Positions 21,377-33,030 of a stretch of DNA of 64,000 bases are shown here, one piece after another. Made by a program: the position numbers and the translations under genes. Below the pieces are notes generated by a model. It saw only the letters and a list, made by a program, of their open reading frames with translations, did not search any database and was not told the origin of the DNA. Origin of the DNA: Leuctra nigra (taxonomy: Eukaryota; Arthropoda; Insecta; Plecoptera; Leuctridae); the NCBI GenBank assembly GCA_934045905.1, contig OW203767.1, forward strand, positions 15,379,073 to 15,443,072, read 5' to 3'. Within the stretch, counting starts at the first letter, position 1, and each line of letters begins with the position of its first letter.

Positions 21377-21723
21377 GAGAAGACTAAAGAGAGAAGGTTT
21401 ATAATTAACAGCCAAGAGAGAGAGAGATAGCACGACGTGGAGACAAATTACCAGTTAGTTTTCGTCGTTTATTTGACGGCTAATTTGAGGGTAAATTAAC
21501 TCTGCATCTCACAAGATAGAATATAAGACTATTAATAGTGATCTAAAAAGTTGGCGTTTGGGTTCGTTTCCAAGAAGAACGAGGAGATGTGTTATGTTAT
21601 TTGGTGAATGATATTGACTGAAGTGAAGGAAGAAGAGGATACGATGTCAATAATTCAATAACTTGTATAACAGATGAAAGAATAATATCAAGGGACTGAG
21701 CGATAAAGAGGAATGTTTTGAAG
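21377..21723 (+). other. Possible untranslated first exon (speculative)
   Basis: Purine-rich, GAGA-containing sequence ends in AAG|GTGAGTAAC at 21723/21724, a good splice donor. No long open frame is present, so if real it would be 5' UTR of a gene running rightwards out of the window or across a large intron. There is no other support. Confidence 0.2.
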
Positions 21724-23942
21724 GTGAGTAACCCCGTAATATTATAGCATAGATCATAGCTGTCGTGTTTTAATGGCTTACCTTACAATTGCCGCGATTT
21801 TCACGCTTTAATTCTTCAATTAAAATGACGTTTCACTCCCATATTTTATTCTTGATTTTGTTGCCGAGTTATAATTTTATTAATTTTAGCCGTGCTCTTG
21901 TATTTGACTGTATTTACTCGAAATTTCTTGGACCATTTTTCATAACTGAAAGATAATTCACCTAAATGTCTTGACAGTGGATGACTTGAAATGATTTCAC
22001 GATATTATTTATATTTCGAGCAAACAAGCTAGAGCACATGATAAACCCTTGTTGACTCACAACAGAATGTTGTTGACTGAACTTGTCCTGCACTGCGATC
22101 GTATAACTTTGTGACGTGTCAATGTTATTCTCTCATAAGAGTTGTCGATCGATTGTTGACAAAAGTAACATGATCCCAGTGCTGTCGTCAAATGTTACTC
22201 TTTCACCCTATGGAGTATTTTACAAGCATCAATATACTTGCTGGTAACGATCATATACCTATCATACAGCGATAGTTCAAGTTATTGTAAACACATTCTC
22301 GGCGATTTTTTTCTTAAAACGTTCTAATTTATTTGCATCCCCAACAAAATTTAAGTTCGTATCCCACCCGCTAGATCGCGTGGAGTTCGTCTTTCATTGA
22401 TAAAACGGTTCGGAGATATCCAGCAAGACAGATGAAATCACAGCATGGTTACTGTGACGCATGCGCATCCCCTATCAGCTGTCGTGACCGGTGACCATGC
22501 TCGCTAATTTGGTATAATAAAGGTAATTTATCCTATTGTGTTCTTATCTTATTCAGCATACCTGAATGGAAACTTTTGTTGACAAATGAATTACTACAAT
22601 ATTCAATAGGGAAGATTCCTTAATTTTTCTTTAGATTAAATTAAAAACTATATGAAAAATAATAAATACCAACTCTTGTTTCACTTTTCTAGTCCTTCGT
22701 TTTCTTTATCAAATCTCGCATTGAAATATCTACTACCATTCAGGCGGCAAAAACAGGCGGCAATGGCGACTAGAGCCATCATGATTATATTGTGTTTATG
22801 TGATTATATACCAACATGTGACGTCAGTTGTCCCTTAGGCCGTTCTTGGCCTCAGTAAAATTCAGTAGTTTTATTCAGATTTAGAATGAAGATAACTTTA
22901 TTACTATTTATCGCACGAGATTATTATTTTTATTATCGAGATCAGAAAAATGTAAATTTTTGCCTTTTACAATAATCAATTATATCGTCAAATACTTATT
23001 AAAAAACAGTTTGAATTAAAATTATAAGATTCTTTATGATTATTCCTATAATCAGTTTATACGATATTTTGTATGACGTCCAAGGCTACATTTTTGTTGC
23101 TATTTACCAAACCAGACGGTTTCTCACAATCAAAAATACGTCACATTTGCAAGTAATTAACTGCCATCAAATCAAGCCAACTCATCTCAACTAAACCGCC
23201 CAATTTGTATCCTCTTTTTGCTCCAGTTCTTAGCAATCTGTTCCTAATTGACCTGCAACTCCACAATTAAACCCTGCGACTAATTGGGGGTGGGGGGGGG
23301 GGCACATCTGGCGCCCATGAGACACCGTCACGTAACCGCGTCCTTGACGGAAGTCGTCGGTTCATCGCGTTCAACTCTGCGCGTAAAACAGCCACCGGAA
23401 GTGGGCGACAGATCATGCGACGAGCGTGCGGTGAGGTCACATATACGACATTGTTCAAGATCGAAATTAAAATACTGAAAATTAAATTTGGCATTCAATT
23501 TATAAGGGCTGGTGATATCATCTAATAGTTAGGCGGATTAACTAACTTTTGGGGGAAAAAATCAACTGATTCAAACATTTTGAAGTAGCTATCTGATGGG
23601 AAAACAGTTCTCTCCGTCTTAGAGGGTGTTTTTTGCTTTTTGGACACCTTGAAATCAATTTTGAGACGTTATGAAATGTATTTTGTTGAAATTTATATAT
23701 TTGTTTGTTTTAATTTGACACTTTGGGGTGGTGGAGGGCATGCCTCTAACTTGCCCCGCAGGGCATTTTTTTGTTTTTAGCAATTTGAAATTTCAGTTTT
23801 TGAGTTTTTGAGTTTTTTGTTTACAAAATGAAACTTTTGTAAATCCCCACAAAAAAATATATTTTCCTGACACCCCATGAAAAATGAAAACTTTTTTTAT
23901 TTTCGTTGTTCTGGAACTGGGCGAATGAAGTCGAACAAATGA
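21724..23942. other. Non-genic sequence
   Basis: No supported gene. 23730-23870 contains TTGCCCCGCAGGGC, matching (inverted) the internal repeat of the hAT-type element at 28565-29046, so it may be a fragment of that family. Confidence 0.4.
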
Positions 23943-23960
23943 TTATGGTGATAATTGGGA

Positions 23961-23992
<32 letters not shown>
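23961..23992 (+). repeat. (GAT)n microsatellite
   Basis: About ten GAT units between 23961 and 23992, next to a SINE-like stretch. Confidence 0.9.
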
Positions 23993-23993
<1 letters not shown>

Positions 23994-24004
23994 GCAGAGA
24001 AATG

Positions 24005-24186
24005 TATTGGGCAGGAATGGAAAGACTTGCACTCTGAGGTTCCGGCTTCGATCTCCGCGACCGTCGCGAGGCAAATTGTGGAGAGATTGCCTAATAGGCA
24101 ACGACTGTCTCCTCCCCACAGTCAATTCTAACATGTTCTTCATTGTCATTCTCACAATAATCATCATAATCACCCGTATCACCATT
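24005..24186 (+). mobile_element. SINE-like element (plus strand)
   Basis: A B-box-like GGCTTCGATCTCC is followed by a body (GAGGCAAATTGTGGAGAG, CTAATAGGCAACGACTGTC) that aligns with the minus-strand SINE at 19268-19508. It ends in an AATCATCATAATCACC tail. The A box is not clear. Confidence 0.5.
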
Positions 24187-25963
24187 TGTTTATTTGAAAA
24201 TTGTTGAACCCACAAAAATAATTTCAAAAAAATTAAGTGATTTTTCATCCATGCAATGTTTTTCTGATAACAACATTTTTAATTTAAAATTTTTACTTTA
24301 TAGAAAGATTCCTTGAGACGTATAAAGTTCTGTCAGTCAATTATGAGCTTTTGGCATATTTCAGCGACTCCACTTTGAAGTCAATTAACATTTTTAAGTA
24401 CACAATTTCATAGAAAATATGGTAAAAGTTTTAAGTATTTTTTTTTAATGTAGACTTTTCAAAGGTAAACTTTGCCCGAGTGTATTTTTTACTGCGTGTG
24501 TAAACAATGTCCGAATATGGAATTTAAAATGCTGCAATTTCATGCCCGAATAAGTAATAACTTTTTACAGACCTGCTACTTTGTTTACTTGTAAACTAGG
24601 ATACCATTAACAAAATTCTCAAAACTGAAACTCAAATCGAGTCGAAAACATTTTCTTTTCTAGACGTCTTATTTGACATTTAGGAAAACTCTAAAAATAT
24701 CGAACTTTCGATGAGCTGCAATAATAGCTTTTTTCAGCGTAAACTCGCCAAGGTAGACGTATTTTGACAAGAGCCGACTTAACTAATCGACTTGACTAAT
24801 CGAAAAAATAAAAAATGAATTTTAATTGATCGTTTGCACGTGGTACAATTTTTATTTGCAAACCAATAAAATGATTATTCTTAAAATGTGTGTAATTATT
24901 ATGGAATTAGATTTATATGTACCAATTTTCACTATAACCAGAATAAAGTCTGACAACCGACTGAAGAAAAACAAAGGGAATGACGAAATTTTGAAATAGA
25001 AACCAACCCTTGCTTCGGTCTTAAAATTTAAGACTGCCCTTGCCCTGTATAGCTATACTAATAATTGCTTTTAAGTAAAAAAATCATGCTAATTGATAAT
25101 ATCAGATATTAGATAATTGGAATCCATTTCGTCGATTTCTTTACTTTTTCACTTTTTCACTTTTCACTTTTTTCTAAAATCTCTCTTATATGAGGTAAGG
25201 ACGCATGGGATGTTACGCATTTTGAGACATTTTTTCAGTGATGTCCTGAAACGGAATTAAAATCGAGGATATCTTACAACATAAATTAAAAATAATTGTT
25301 AAAATTGTCTGCCTTATGAGAAATTTAACTTTATTGAGATTGCTTTGATTTCAAAATGTGCCCGCATTTATACTCAAGAGAGCAAAATACGATATGAAAT
25401 AGAGAGTAAATATTTGGAGAGATGAAATGTTGTTTTGTGTAAGTTCGGATATTTAAACTGTTTTATATTCAGTTCCTGGAAAGTCTCGGAAAATTCGCTT
25501 TCCTCGCAAGTTCTGCATCGTCCACGATTATGAAACACACTGTAATGACGTTGTTTGCTCTCGGCACTCAGTTTTATCTTCTCCAAAGTATGGTTAGTAA
25601 AAAAACCAAGCCAACGTTCATACATAATTGATCGAAACCAGGGGGAAAGAATCTAAACAGTGGAGCAAATTAGAAACTGTAGTGCACGATGATGAAGTAC
25701 CACCCCCACCCCCACCCTCCCCCCCCCCCCCCCCCAACCCTTACCGCAAACATGAGCGGGTATTGCGCAGTCAACACTTGATGATTACTGCGATTGCTGT
25801 ACAATGTACTTTGTTGGGTTTGGTACTTTGGAATAAATTAAATAACAAAGACTTTTGATGATACAGTTTTGTTATTTGATAATATGATTGTGGATAGGGC
25901 TAATCATTCTGAGTTTTTTTTCGATAAGAAGAAAAAAGCAGTATTTTCGTCTCCTCGCCTGTC
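24187..25963. other. Non-genic sequence
   Basis: AT-rich, no supported gene. A C-rich tract lies at 25701-25735. Confidence 0.45.
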
Positions 25964-26042
25964 AACACTTTCTTTTAAATGGTAAAGCAGTTCACAATAT
26001 CATTACAGTTTTGAACTGCTTTACCTTTTTTGGAGAAAGTGC
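25964..26042 (+). ncRNA. Candidate microRNA-precursor-like hairpin
   Basis: GGTAAAGCAGTTCA (25981-25994) is the exact reverse complement of 26012-26025, with a 17-base loop. Pairing continues outward with a few mismatches through AACACTTTC (left) and GAAAGTGCT (right), giving a stem of about 30 bp and a length near 79 nt, typical of pre-miRNAs. A very small MITE would look the same. No known miRNA was recognised. Confidence 0.3.
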
Positions 26043-26980
26043 TGAAAAGTCTTGAAAGGCAAACGGGTCCTGGTTCTTCGAGTACAACTATTTTCTATTG
26101 CTGGCGAAATGTAAATCTGAGCTTTTGGCATAATCTATTGCTAGTGGGTTTGCTTACCACTTTGCAGTTTGAATCGCAACCCATGGAACCCATGGTTCAT
26201 GTCATCCATAGTGCTTTGAATTAATATATGAAATGAAACCACAGAACAGTATAGGTATTGCCCCTTAGTATGAATATGCATTATTTGAATAAAGTTCCAT
26301 TTTTACCTCGACAAATCAGCTCTTTTGTTGTCTGTCACTTAATACTTCACGTTTTACTAATTTTCTTTCTTATTGTTGTTTACGAATGGCAGCCTTATTC
26401 TAAAAATTCTAACTATCCAACGATATTTCAATGAAGTCCCAAAAAGTATATAAAAAAAAATCAGGAAATTTACTATTTTGTTTGATATTATTCCACTTCG
26501 TATTGACCGTCAGCAAGTTTCATCTCCTTCGTGAGTTGATATATAAATAATTTATTCCATAACCCACTTTGACAAGTCTTTAGACATGTTATGGCAACTA
26601 AACCTTATGTTTGATCTTCTCCGCCGCCTTTAATTTCTTCATCAAGTCTTTTAGAACGTTCAATCGCTTTTTGTCCGTGCTTTATTACCCCTCATACATT
26701 TGAAAGCAGCCACTTTTGGCACCGCATTGGCTGAATCAAGTCTCTTTGGCTTATTTTAATTGGTTCTCGGAGGCAGGTGGTAAGACTACTCAACCGACTA
26801 ATTGAGCTTCGAGACAATTTATCGTCGTAACAAGTTAACAACGCATTCGAGAATAAACGAGACACTTTGACGTAAGGACATTTTTGTAGTCATATATATC
26901 TTACGGGAGTTTTGGGAGACGAAGATATTCCATCAATCTGATATTTTGCGTAACTGTTTCATATTTGCAGGTGTTGAAAT
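26043..26980. other. Non-genic sequence
   Basis: No supported gene. 26630-26870 is less AT-rich and more complex than its surroundings and could be a conserved non-coding element. Confidence 0.4.
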
Positions 26981-27432
26981 TACTAGGAAAACGCTTTGTA
27001 AAGCGTTGATAAGCGTGCCTTTTGAAGTGTGAAAGTTGCCGATCTATAAACCGTGAAACAGAATTAATTTGTTAGTGATCAAGGTGCGGTGCATAATAAT
27101 TTTTCGATGGGACAAATGTGACAATGAATTCAAGGTAGATTCAAAATATCAATAACAATAATTTCTTTCTAGTCTGAATATGATAAATCTTGCAAAATGT
27201 GGTCTCCTTGTCCATGTAAGATAGAATTTTATCGGGCGAACGGTCATTTCACTTTTCAACCAATCGGAGGATTTTGCTCAAAATCTGTACAATTGTGCCC
27301 GCTGGTATAGAAGTGTGCGTGCAGAATTTTGTAGATCAAACGACCAAAATTATAACACTTTTGATCTTTTTAAGATTCAAAAACAAATGAAAAGCGTAAA
27401 CAGAGAAAGTGCCATAAGAGTACCAGTTGGAG
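26981..27432 (+). repeat. Repeat family A, copy
   Basis: Starts TACTAGGAAAACGCTTTG with TTGATAAGCG close behind. It then shows the family order GTGAAAGTTGC, AAAATGTGGTCTCCTTGTCCATG, ATCGGGCGAACGGT, TTTTCAACC and ends ACAGAGAAAGTGCCATAAGAGT. It is the free-standing counterpart of the repeat in the LRR introns. Confidence 0.75.
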
Positions 27433-27443
27433 ATTTGCGTTGC

Positions 27444-27892
27444 CCCAACCGACGGCTGCTACCTAAGCGCGGTGGTGGGGTTTGTGTTGGCCAACGATCC
27501 ATTGCAGCTACGCCGGCGAGCATATGCTCATGTGTAAGGGCTACCCATGCCGGACAGGTCAGTGGTGAGGTCCAGACAAAGAGCAGCCAGGTCGACCTAA
27601 CCACGCCCTCCCTTGATTTTGCGGTCCTCATCGGGCCGGCCTTCCCCCTCGAGATGGTGATCCCCCTGAAATCGGGTTCCGCCGGCCCGAATCCTTACAC
27701 CCCCCGGTCCGTGTCCCCATTCCGGCCTGGCCTTCCCACCAGTGCCGGACTCCCCCGCATCGGGCCCGTTACGTCAACCCCCTCCCAGTTTCCTCCACTT
27801 AATTCAACAAAGTTTAAAGTAAAATAATTAATGTGCGCAATATAACCTCGTCGTTGACGCGCCGTTAAACCATATTAATCTAATCTAATCTA
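27444..27892 (+). mobile_element. Non-LTR retroposon (SINE or truncated LINE) with 11-bp TSD
   Basis: GC-rich 449-bp insert in AT-rich DNA, ending in a (TAATC)n-type tail (27873-27892). It is flanked by the exact direct repeat ATTTGCGTTGC (27433-27443 and 27893-27903). A long target duplication and a simple-repeat 3' tail indicate target-primed reverse transcription. The end TTGACGCGCCGTTAAACC before the tail resembles 3' ends of insect LINE/SINE families. The 170-codon open frame over this region is a by-product of GC content. Confidence 0.85.
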
Positions 27893-28144
27893 ATTTGCGT
27901 TGCATATGAGACAATGTTTTATAAAAACAGTTTAGAATAATATATTTCAACTAGAAATAAGACTTCAGATGACAAACAAACAAACACACAAACAAACACT
28001 GCCGAATTAACATTTGTCAAATTATTGAGTTTTTGGTATCAATGGATACAACAGCAAACTGGTTCACATGTAGTAAATGAAGACTTGGCAAAGCAGTGAT
28101 TCAAACTTGTATTGGCAATTTACTCGAAACGGGTTTGGTTGGGT

Positions 28145-28376
28145 GATTCTGGTTCGTAAAGCATATTCAACACTGTGGACTTGACCTCCAAAGCCCGGGT
28201 TCGATTCCAGCTGCCGTGAGTCCTGACCATGGCTTCTTTGTGGGTTTCCTCAGTCGAGGGCAAGGCAGCTGCTGAGAAGATGACTTACCACAGTCCATCC
28301 TACAGTCACAGTCTTTCCTAGCGTACCCTTTCTTCATCATCATCTCCAAATCATCATGCGTCCGTCTCCATAGCAT
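28145..28376 (+). mobile_element. tRNA-derived SINE (plus strand)
   Basis: The B box GGTTCGATTCC (28198-28208) is preceded by a tRNA-like arm. Then follow GTGGGTTTCCTCAGTCGAGG and a CTTCATCATCATCTCC tail. The GTTTCC...GAGG block and the CATC tail match the SINE at 19268-19508. Confidence 0.65.
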
Positions 28377-28564
28377 AGCACATTTCTAACACAATTACAA
28401 ATAAATTTAACTGCCTATCATTGTTTTCCAGAAATGTACGCAGATATTTTATCATTTGCAACGATGAAAAGGTTTTCTAGACTTTTAGGACCACCAAAAC
28501 ACATAGCAGAGATCGCCGAATGCACACAAATACCTAAAAGAAAATAACAAACAGCTGTCTAGTC

Positions 28565-29046
28565 CAGTGGTAGTTGGACTCAACATGCGGCCCGCGGGAC
28601 TAATTTTTGTGGCCCCCAGTTGATGTTTCAAATACCTACTTATTCACAAAATGTGTCCACTGTGAAAATAATAAAAAATAATAAAAAAAAATATAATAAT
28701 ACTTTCATACACAATTAAGTTTAGCATTCCAGAATCACTTATAAATTGCTTAAATTCTAAAAAAACACCCTGCGGGGCAACATTTGGAGGGAACTTTGCT
28801 TCAGTTAGTGCATTTTAGAGCCTCAGAATCACTTTAAAATTATTAAAATCTAAAAAAAAGCCCTGCGGGGCCAAAACTGAATCAGTCCCCCCATGATAAA
28901 AGTAGTTCCTATGCGCCTGAAATGAACCTGAAAGCCTGAAACTACCTGATCACGTGAGCATTATTGTACTTTTTTAAACATGCGGCCCGCCAACAAAAGC
29001 AAATTCGTATTATTGGCCCGCAGGTCAAAAATGTTGAGTACCACTG
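28565..29046. mobile_element. hAT-type non-autonomous element (482 bp)
   Basis: Ends CAGTGGTA...TACCACTG, with ACTCAACAT repeated inverted just inside. They are flanked by the exact 8-bp repeat GTCTAGTC (28557-28564 and 29047-29054). GCGGCCCGC lies near one end and GGCCCGCAGG near the other. The interior holds two related blocks (CAGAATCACTT...CCCTGCGGGGC) in direct orientation. No transposase is encoded. Confidence 0.9.
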
Positions 29047-29054
29047 GTCTAGTC

Positions 29055-29716
29055 TCTGAAGTAAAATTTAACAAATTAAACATGACGCTAATGTAGGCTG
29101 AATTTCTAGTTTCAGCTCTGTTTATGATGATCAAGATCCGCTTTCTCTACTTTACTTGCAAAGACAGTGACGTTTTTCTAGATAAATGAATTTTTTATGA
29201 AAAAATAATTACATAATAATGTTTGATTGGAGAATATTTCTTTAAAAAGTGGATTTTAAATATTCGACTCAATTAAAATTGTTAGCAATTTTTTTAATTG
29301 GAAGTTTGCTAGACTGTGTAATAATTTTTTGAAACATTTCTCCTGACAAAATGATTAAAATTACAAACGAAACCCTCCTAATGATCAAGCAATATTGTTC
29401 ATTAAAAGAAAACTTGACTTTTTCTAATTACCAAAGTTCATCGTAAAAAAGTTATCAATGTGCATTATTAAAATTAATTGGGAAAAAATATCAGAGGTTG
29501 AACCAACCCCTCTTGTTTGTCTTAGATGATTTTATTAATTTACATGTCAATAAATGACAAAATAACTAATAAACTGCAAATTTACATTTCTTAATTGGAT
29601 GTAGGGAGGGCTCATACTTACCCCCTAATATACATCACCGTCGGTAAAGTAGAAATCTGTTTTATATCTTACCCCTTATATAGTTGATAGATCTCCCGCG
29701 CGTAGCAGCACTGTAA
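29055..29716. other. Non-genic sequence
   Basis: No gene. 29480-29620 contains several ATTAATT/TTTATTAAT words. Confidence 0.45.
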
Positions 29717-29725
29717 GGACGTGAG

Positions 29726-31546
29726 ACGAGGAGCTAGGGAGAGAAGGGCTCTTTGGCTCTTCAACATTGCGCATGCGCTGTCGCTGAGCCATCGTGCCAA
29801 GAAGGGATATTTGAATGTAAATACCGCAAAATAAATAATTGGAATGAAACTACATAATGCATTTTATGAATATCAATTTCGAAACAAATAATAACTATGA
29901 ATAAAGAAATAAGACAGAAGCGTGTTCCTAGTTTATCTTTATGGTTGTCTTTTTAATGTGTTTTTAATGTATCTGTGACTTTTTGCTCAAGCTGGCAGTG
30001 GGGCACATGTTGTTACGGGGCTTCGCTCTATTCCCACTGCCAGTAAACGCATGTATAATAATATGTATCCTGTGTATATGTGTTATATATGTGTTTTAAA
30101 ATAAATAATAAAATAATAAAGAAAAATTAAAGCAATTGATAAAATACTGTAAGTTTCGTAAATAAATAGTAGGTAGGCAAGGTAATGAATTTAATAAGTG
30201 GAAGTTGAACAATTTAGGGTGATACCTTCATGCAACACGAACAGATAATATCATAAAAGTGTGATTTATTACTAGGAAAACGCTCATTGTAACGCGTTGA
30301 TAAGCGAGCACTGATACGTGCTATACTCTAATACCACATGTAACACTTGAAATACATTATAATATAACGAATATATTTTACTCTGGCAAAGAACCCCTGT
30401 CTCTCATTTGAATCAAAGGAGAACAACCTTTTTAGTAATGTTTGGGGGCTGACTGGTCAAGACTTGGGTAATAAACTCAGCAGGGTGTCGCACCCAAATG
30501 GGCCATAAATAAAAATAATCAACTTTTTGATTTGAATATTGCTGAAAAAACATTCCAGGACAAAATTAGAATAATATTAGTTAATGTTCAAAATTTCATC
30601 TCGATTGGTCAATCGCTGCGGCCAATATGGCGCGAACAAAAAAAAACACACAGAGAAAGAGGCATAAGAGTCCCGTAGTAACTCACGCTACGCTCGCTTA
30701 ATTAGATCAACTTCAAACTTGAACTAGGTAATAAGAAATCATCTAGCAACACTCATAACAATTCCAAAATAATATATTATTATAAGAGATTTTGAAAGAA
30801 GTGCAATTGTTCCAGTAATTGACACCCCAAAATTATATCAAAATTATTGAAAATAGTACAAAAAATTTACTCTATGTTGAAACTACAGTGCCTTCTGCAC
30901 AATTATCATCACTCTTTGTTTTAAAATTGGTATGGATAATAAGTCAGTAAATATCATAAATTCAACAGAAATGGGCCCTTCCCCCCCCCCCCCCCCATAC
31001 AATAGTCATATGTAATAGGTCCATTTTAATTTGAACCTTTTCATCATAACATGCTTTCTTGATGGATGTTTTGGAGGGTTTTATTTTCCTCATGGTGGAA
31101 AACCTCGTTTTCCTCGTGGTCTTCTCTGTTGCTCCACATTCTTGTTAGCCAGTAATTTACAGTAATTTAATTAAATTGTAATTATTCATTGTGGAATATA
31201 AAAAATAAATGTTTTATTGTTTCAATGCCATAACAATTAACAGCATAGATTATATTTTTAAATATTTTTTTAAAAGTTTTACACCGTAAAAATGACTTTT
31301 TAATTAGTCAATAAAAATAAAAAATAATTAAAAAATAAAAAAAACATTGAAAGAAATTGATTGTTTTTTATATTATTTTCAAGTGATTTTCTTTTAGGAA
31401 AATAAATTTCACCAAAATCCGGGCAAATAAAATATGTCTGGGTCTGAGGAGGTTATGAGAAAAAGAATCATTGCAGGCGACTTCAGAGTGTTCGCGCATG
31501 CGCAATGTTGAAGAGCCAAAGAGCCCTTCTCTCCCTAGCTCCTCGT
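29726..31546. mobile_element. Mutator-like non-autonomous element (1,821 bp)
   Basis: A perfect 53-bp terminal inverted repeat (29726-29778 and 31494-31546, beginning ACGAGGAGCTAGGGAGAG) is flanked by the exact 9-bp direct repeat GGACGTGAG (29717-29725 and 31547-31555). Long perfect ends with 9-bp duplication are the signature of Mutator-like elements (MULE/Phantom group). The interior is AT-rich, carries a family A fragment at 30270-30700 and an 11-bp-stem hairpin (CTGGCAGTGGG...CCCACTGCCAG, about 29991-30048), and encodes no transposase. Confidence 0.9.
30270..30700 (+). repeat. Repeat family A, copy nested in the Mutator-like element
   Basis: The head ACTAGGAAAACGCTCATTG with ACGCGTTGATAAGCGAGC and the tail AGGCATAAGAGTCCCGTAG...ACGCTACGCTCGC are well kept. 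The middle is replaced or heavily diverged. Confidence 0.7.
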
Positions 31547-31555
31547 GGACGTGAG

Positions 31556-31719
31556 TGAAGTAGTATTACCAGTTTCCGCAAGATGTCAGCACCTACTCGA
31601 ACGAAGAATAGAGGGGTTGTTTTGAAACAGTGTGGTGCTGCCATCTATTTCAAGATGAAAAATCTTTCATTCTAGTGGCTTAGCCGATAAAATAGAGTTG
31701 AAAAGCTCGCTGGTAGATA
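31556..31719. other. Non-genic sequence
   Basis: No gene or repeat recognised. Confidence 0.4.
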
Positions 31720-31804
31720 GTACACCCACCTCCAAGTGTTCGTACTGTGTTTCTCATAAGAGCACAATGTATAAAACGGTAGGAACACTTGGAGGTGGTT
31801 GTAC
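31720..31804. repeat. Hairpin with 22-bp stem
   Basis: The arms 31720-31741 and 31783-31804 (GTACACCCACCTCC... / ...GGAGGTGGTTGTAC) are reverse complements with one mismatch, around a 41-base loop. It could be a miniature foldback or a structured RNA. Confidence 0.75.
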
Positions 31805-32079
31805 ATGCAAAAAATTACAAATTCTGTGTACTAACATGATTTGTATTTTCTGTTGCCAGGTCAGACCGTTCTTCTGATCAGGCCGAAATTGGGCAACATA
31901 CAAAATTTAAATTCCAGAAAAATACGTTTTTTTACAAAAATCTTCTGGTGCTGGCAATGAAAATGCTTCATAGCTCACAACATTTAATTTTTCACAATTT
32001 ATTGAAAAAAATGTATTGTTAGTTAATTTTGTGAGATCATTTTTTAGTTTATTTCTTTCATTGTTAGCACACATACCTC

Positions 32080-32140
32080 CGTCACCCGCCTGAAGAAGCC
32101 GACTGCCTCGTCGGCGAAACGTTGCACATTAAACATGTAG
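32080..32140 (+). repeat. Penelope-type repeat signature
   Basis: CGCCTGAAGAAGCCGAC, a six-base loop and GTCGGCGAAACGTTGC form the CTGAAGA-hairpin-GAAACGT motif often found in the terminal repeats of Penelope-like retroelements and some SINEs. No reverse transcriptase is nearby, so this is a fragment at most. Confidence 0.45.
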
Positions 32141-33030
32141 GTACTACAGAGCATTAATCCGCTGAAATAAATACAATATCAATAAATGGCTCTGAACCAA
32201 ATGTTAAAATCATACAATATTTACAATAAAATCGGTCAGAAATTTGAAGAATCTTAACACTATAAGTTGAGTGATTTCATATGTTTAATGTTCAGTCATC
32301 AAATTGAATGCATGCTAATGTCTTCGCGTCTACAGAAGAACGTAATTATAACACTGTCTGACACTCAGAAATTTTATATAACTTATAAATAAAAATTAGT
32401 AATTAAACTTTAATTAATAGTTTAATAACAATGTAAAGATTATTGTCATGTTATAATACATTGATAATAGGTCCCATCAATTGTCAAGAAATATGGTATT
32501 TTCATCATACAATGTAAAAGCGCATATACAATGCACATGCAGTCACGCACGATCCCTTTAGAATATAATATCTCAGGCCGTTGGTATCAATTATTATTGA
32601 AAAGGAATTTTTAATCAAAATGAAAATACGATAAAGAGAAAACTTATGACTAAATTGGTACATTTATAATTTTTACCTTTGTGCGATTTTCCTGCTTTTT
32701 GGTGAAAATTGGCTAAACCACCTCAATACGTTATTTTCCAGCCAAAGCAATATGAAAATAATTTTAAAATTTTAAATTTTAAACTCAAAGTACATCGTTT
32801 AGTAATACGTTTGTTGACATTTGAAACAAATCAGATCAAGTGATTGGGCTGGCAACAACGCAGAAGGAGATGAGTTTTGAGCTGTATTGTTTCAAAACCA
32901 AAGACTTTAACAAGGCACTAGCAAAATAATAAACATATACTAGTAAAATATAACCAGCCTATCAGAATACACTCTCGTACAAAACATACTGTCCATGTCT
33001 GTCCTTGGCCATGTCCAAAGCTCCATGTCT
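32141..33030. other. Non-genic AT-rich sequence
   Basis: No gene, RNA or clear repeat recognised. Confidence 0.45.

Noticed and set aside
27315..27827. 170-codon open frame
   Set aside because: It spans the end of a family A repeat and a GC-rich retroposon with a target duplication; no domain is present.
32085..32125. Hammerhead ribozyme at the Penelope-type motif
   Set aside because: The stem II-like hairpin is good, but an extra A follows CTGAAGA and only six bases separate GTC from CTGA, leaving no stem I.
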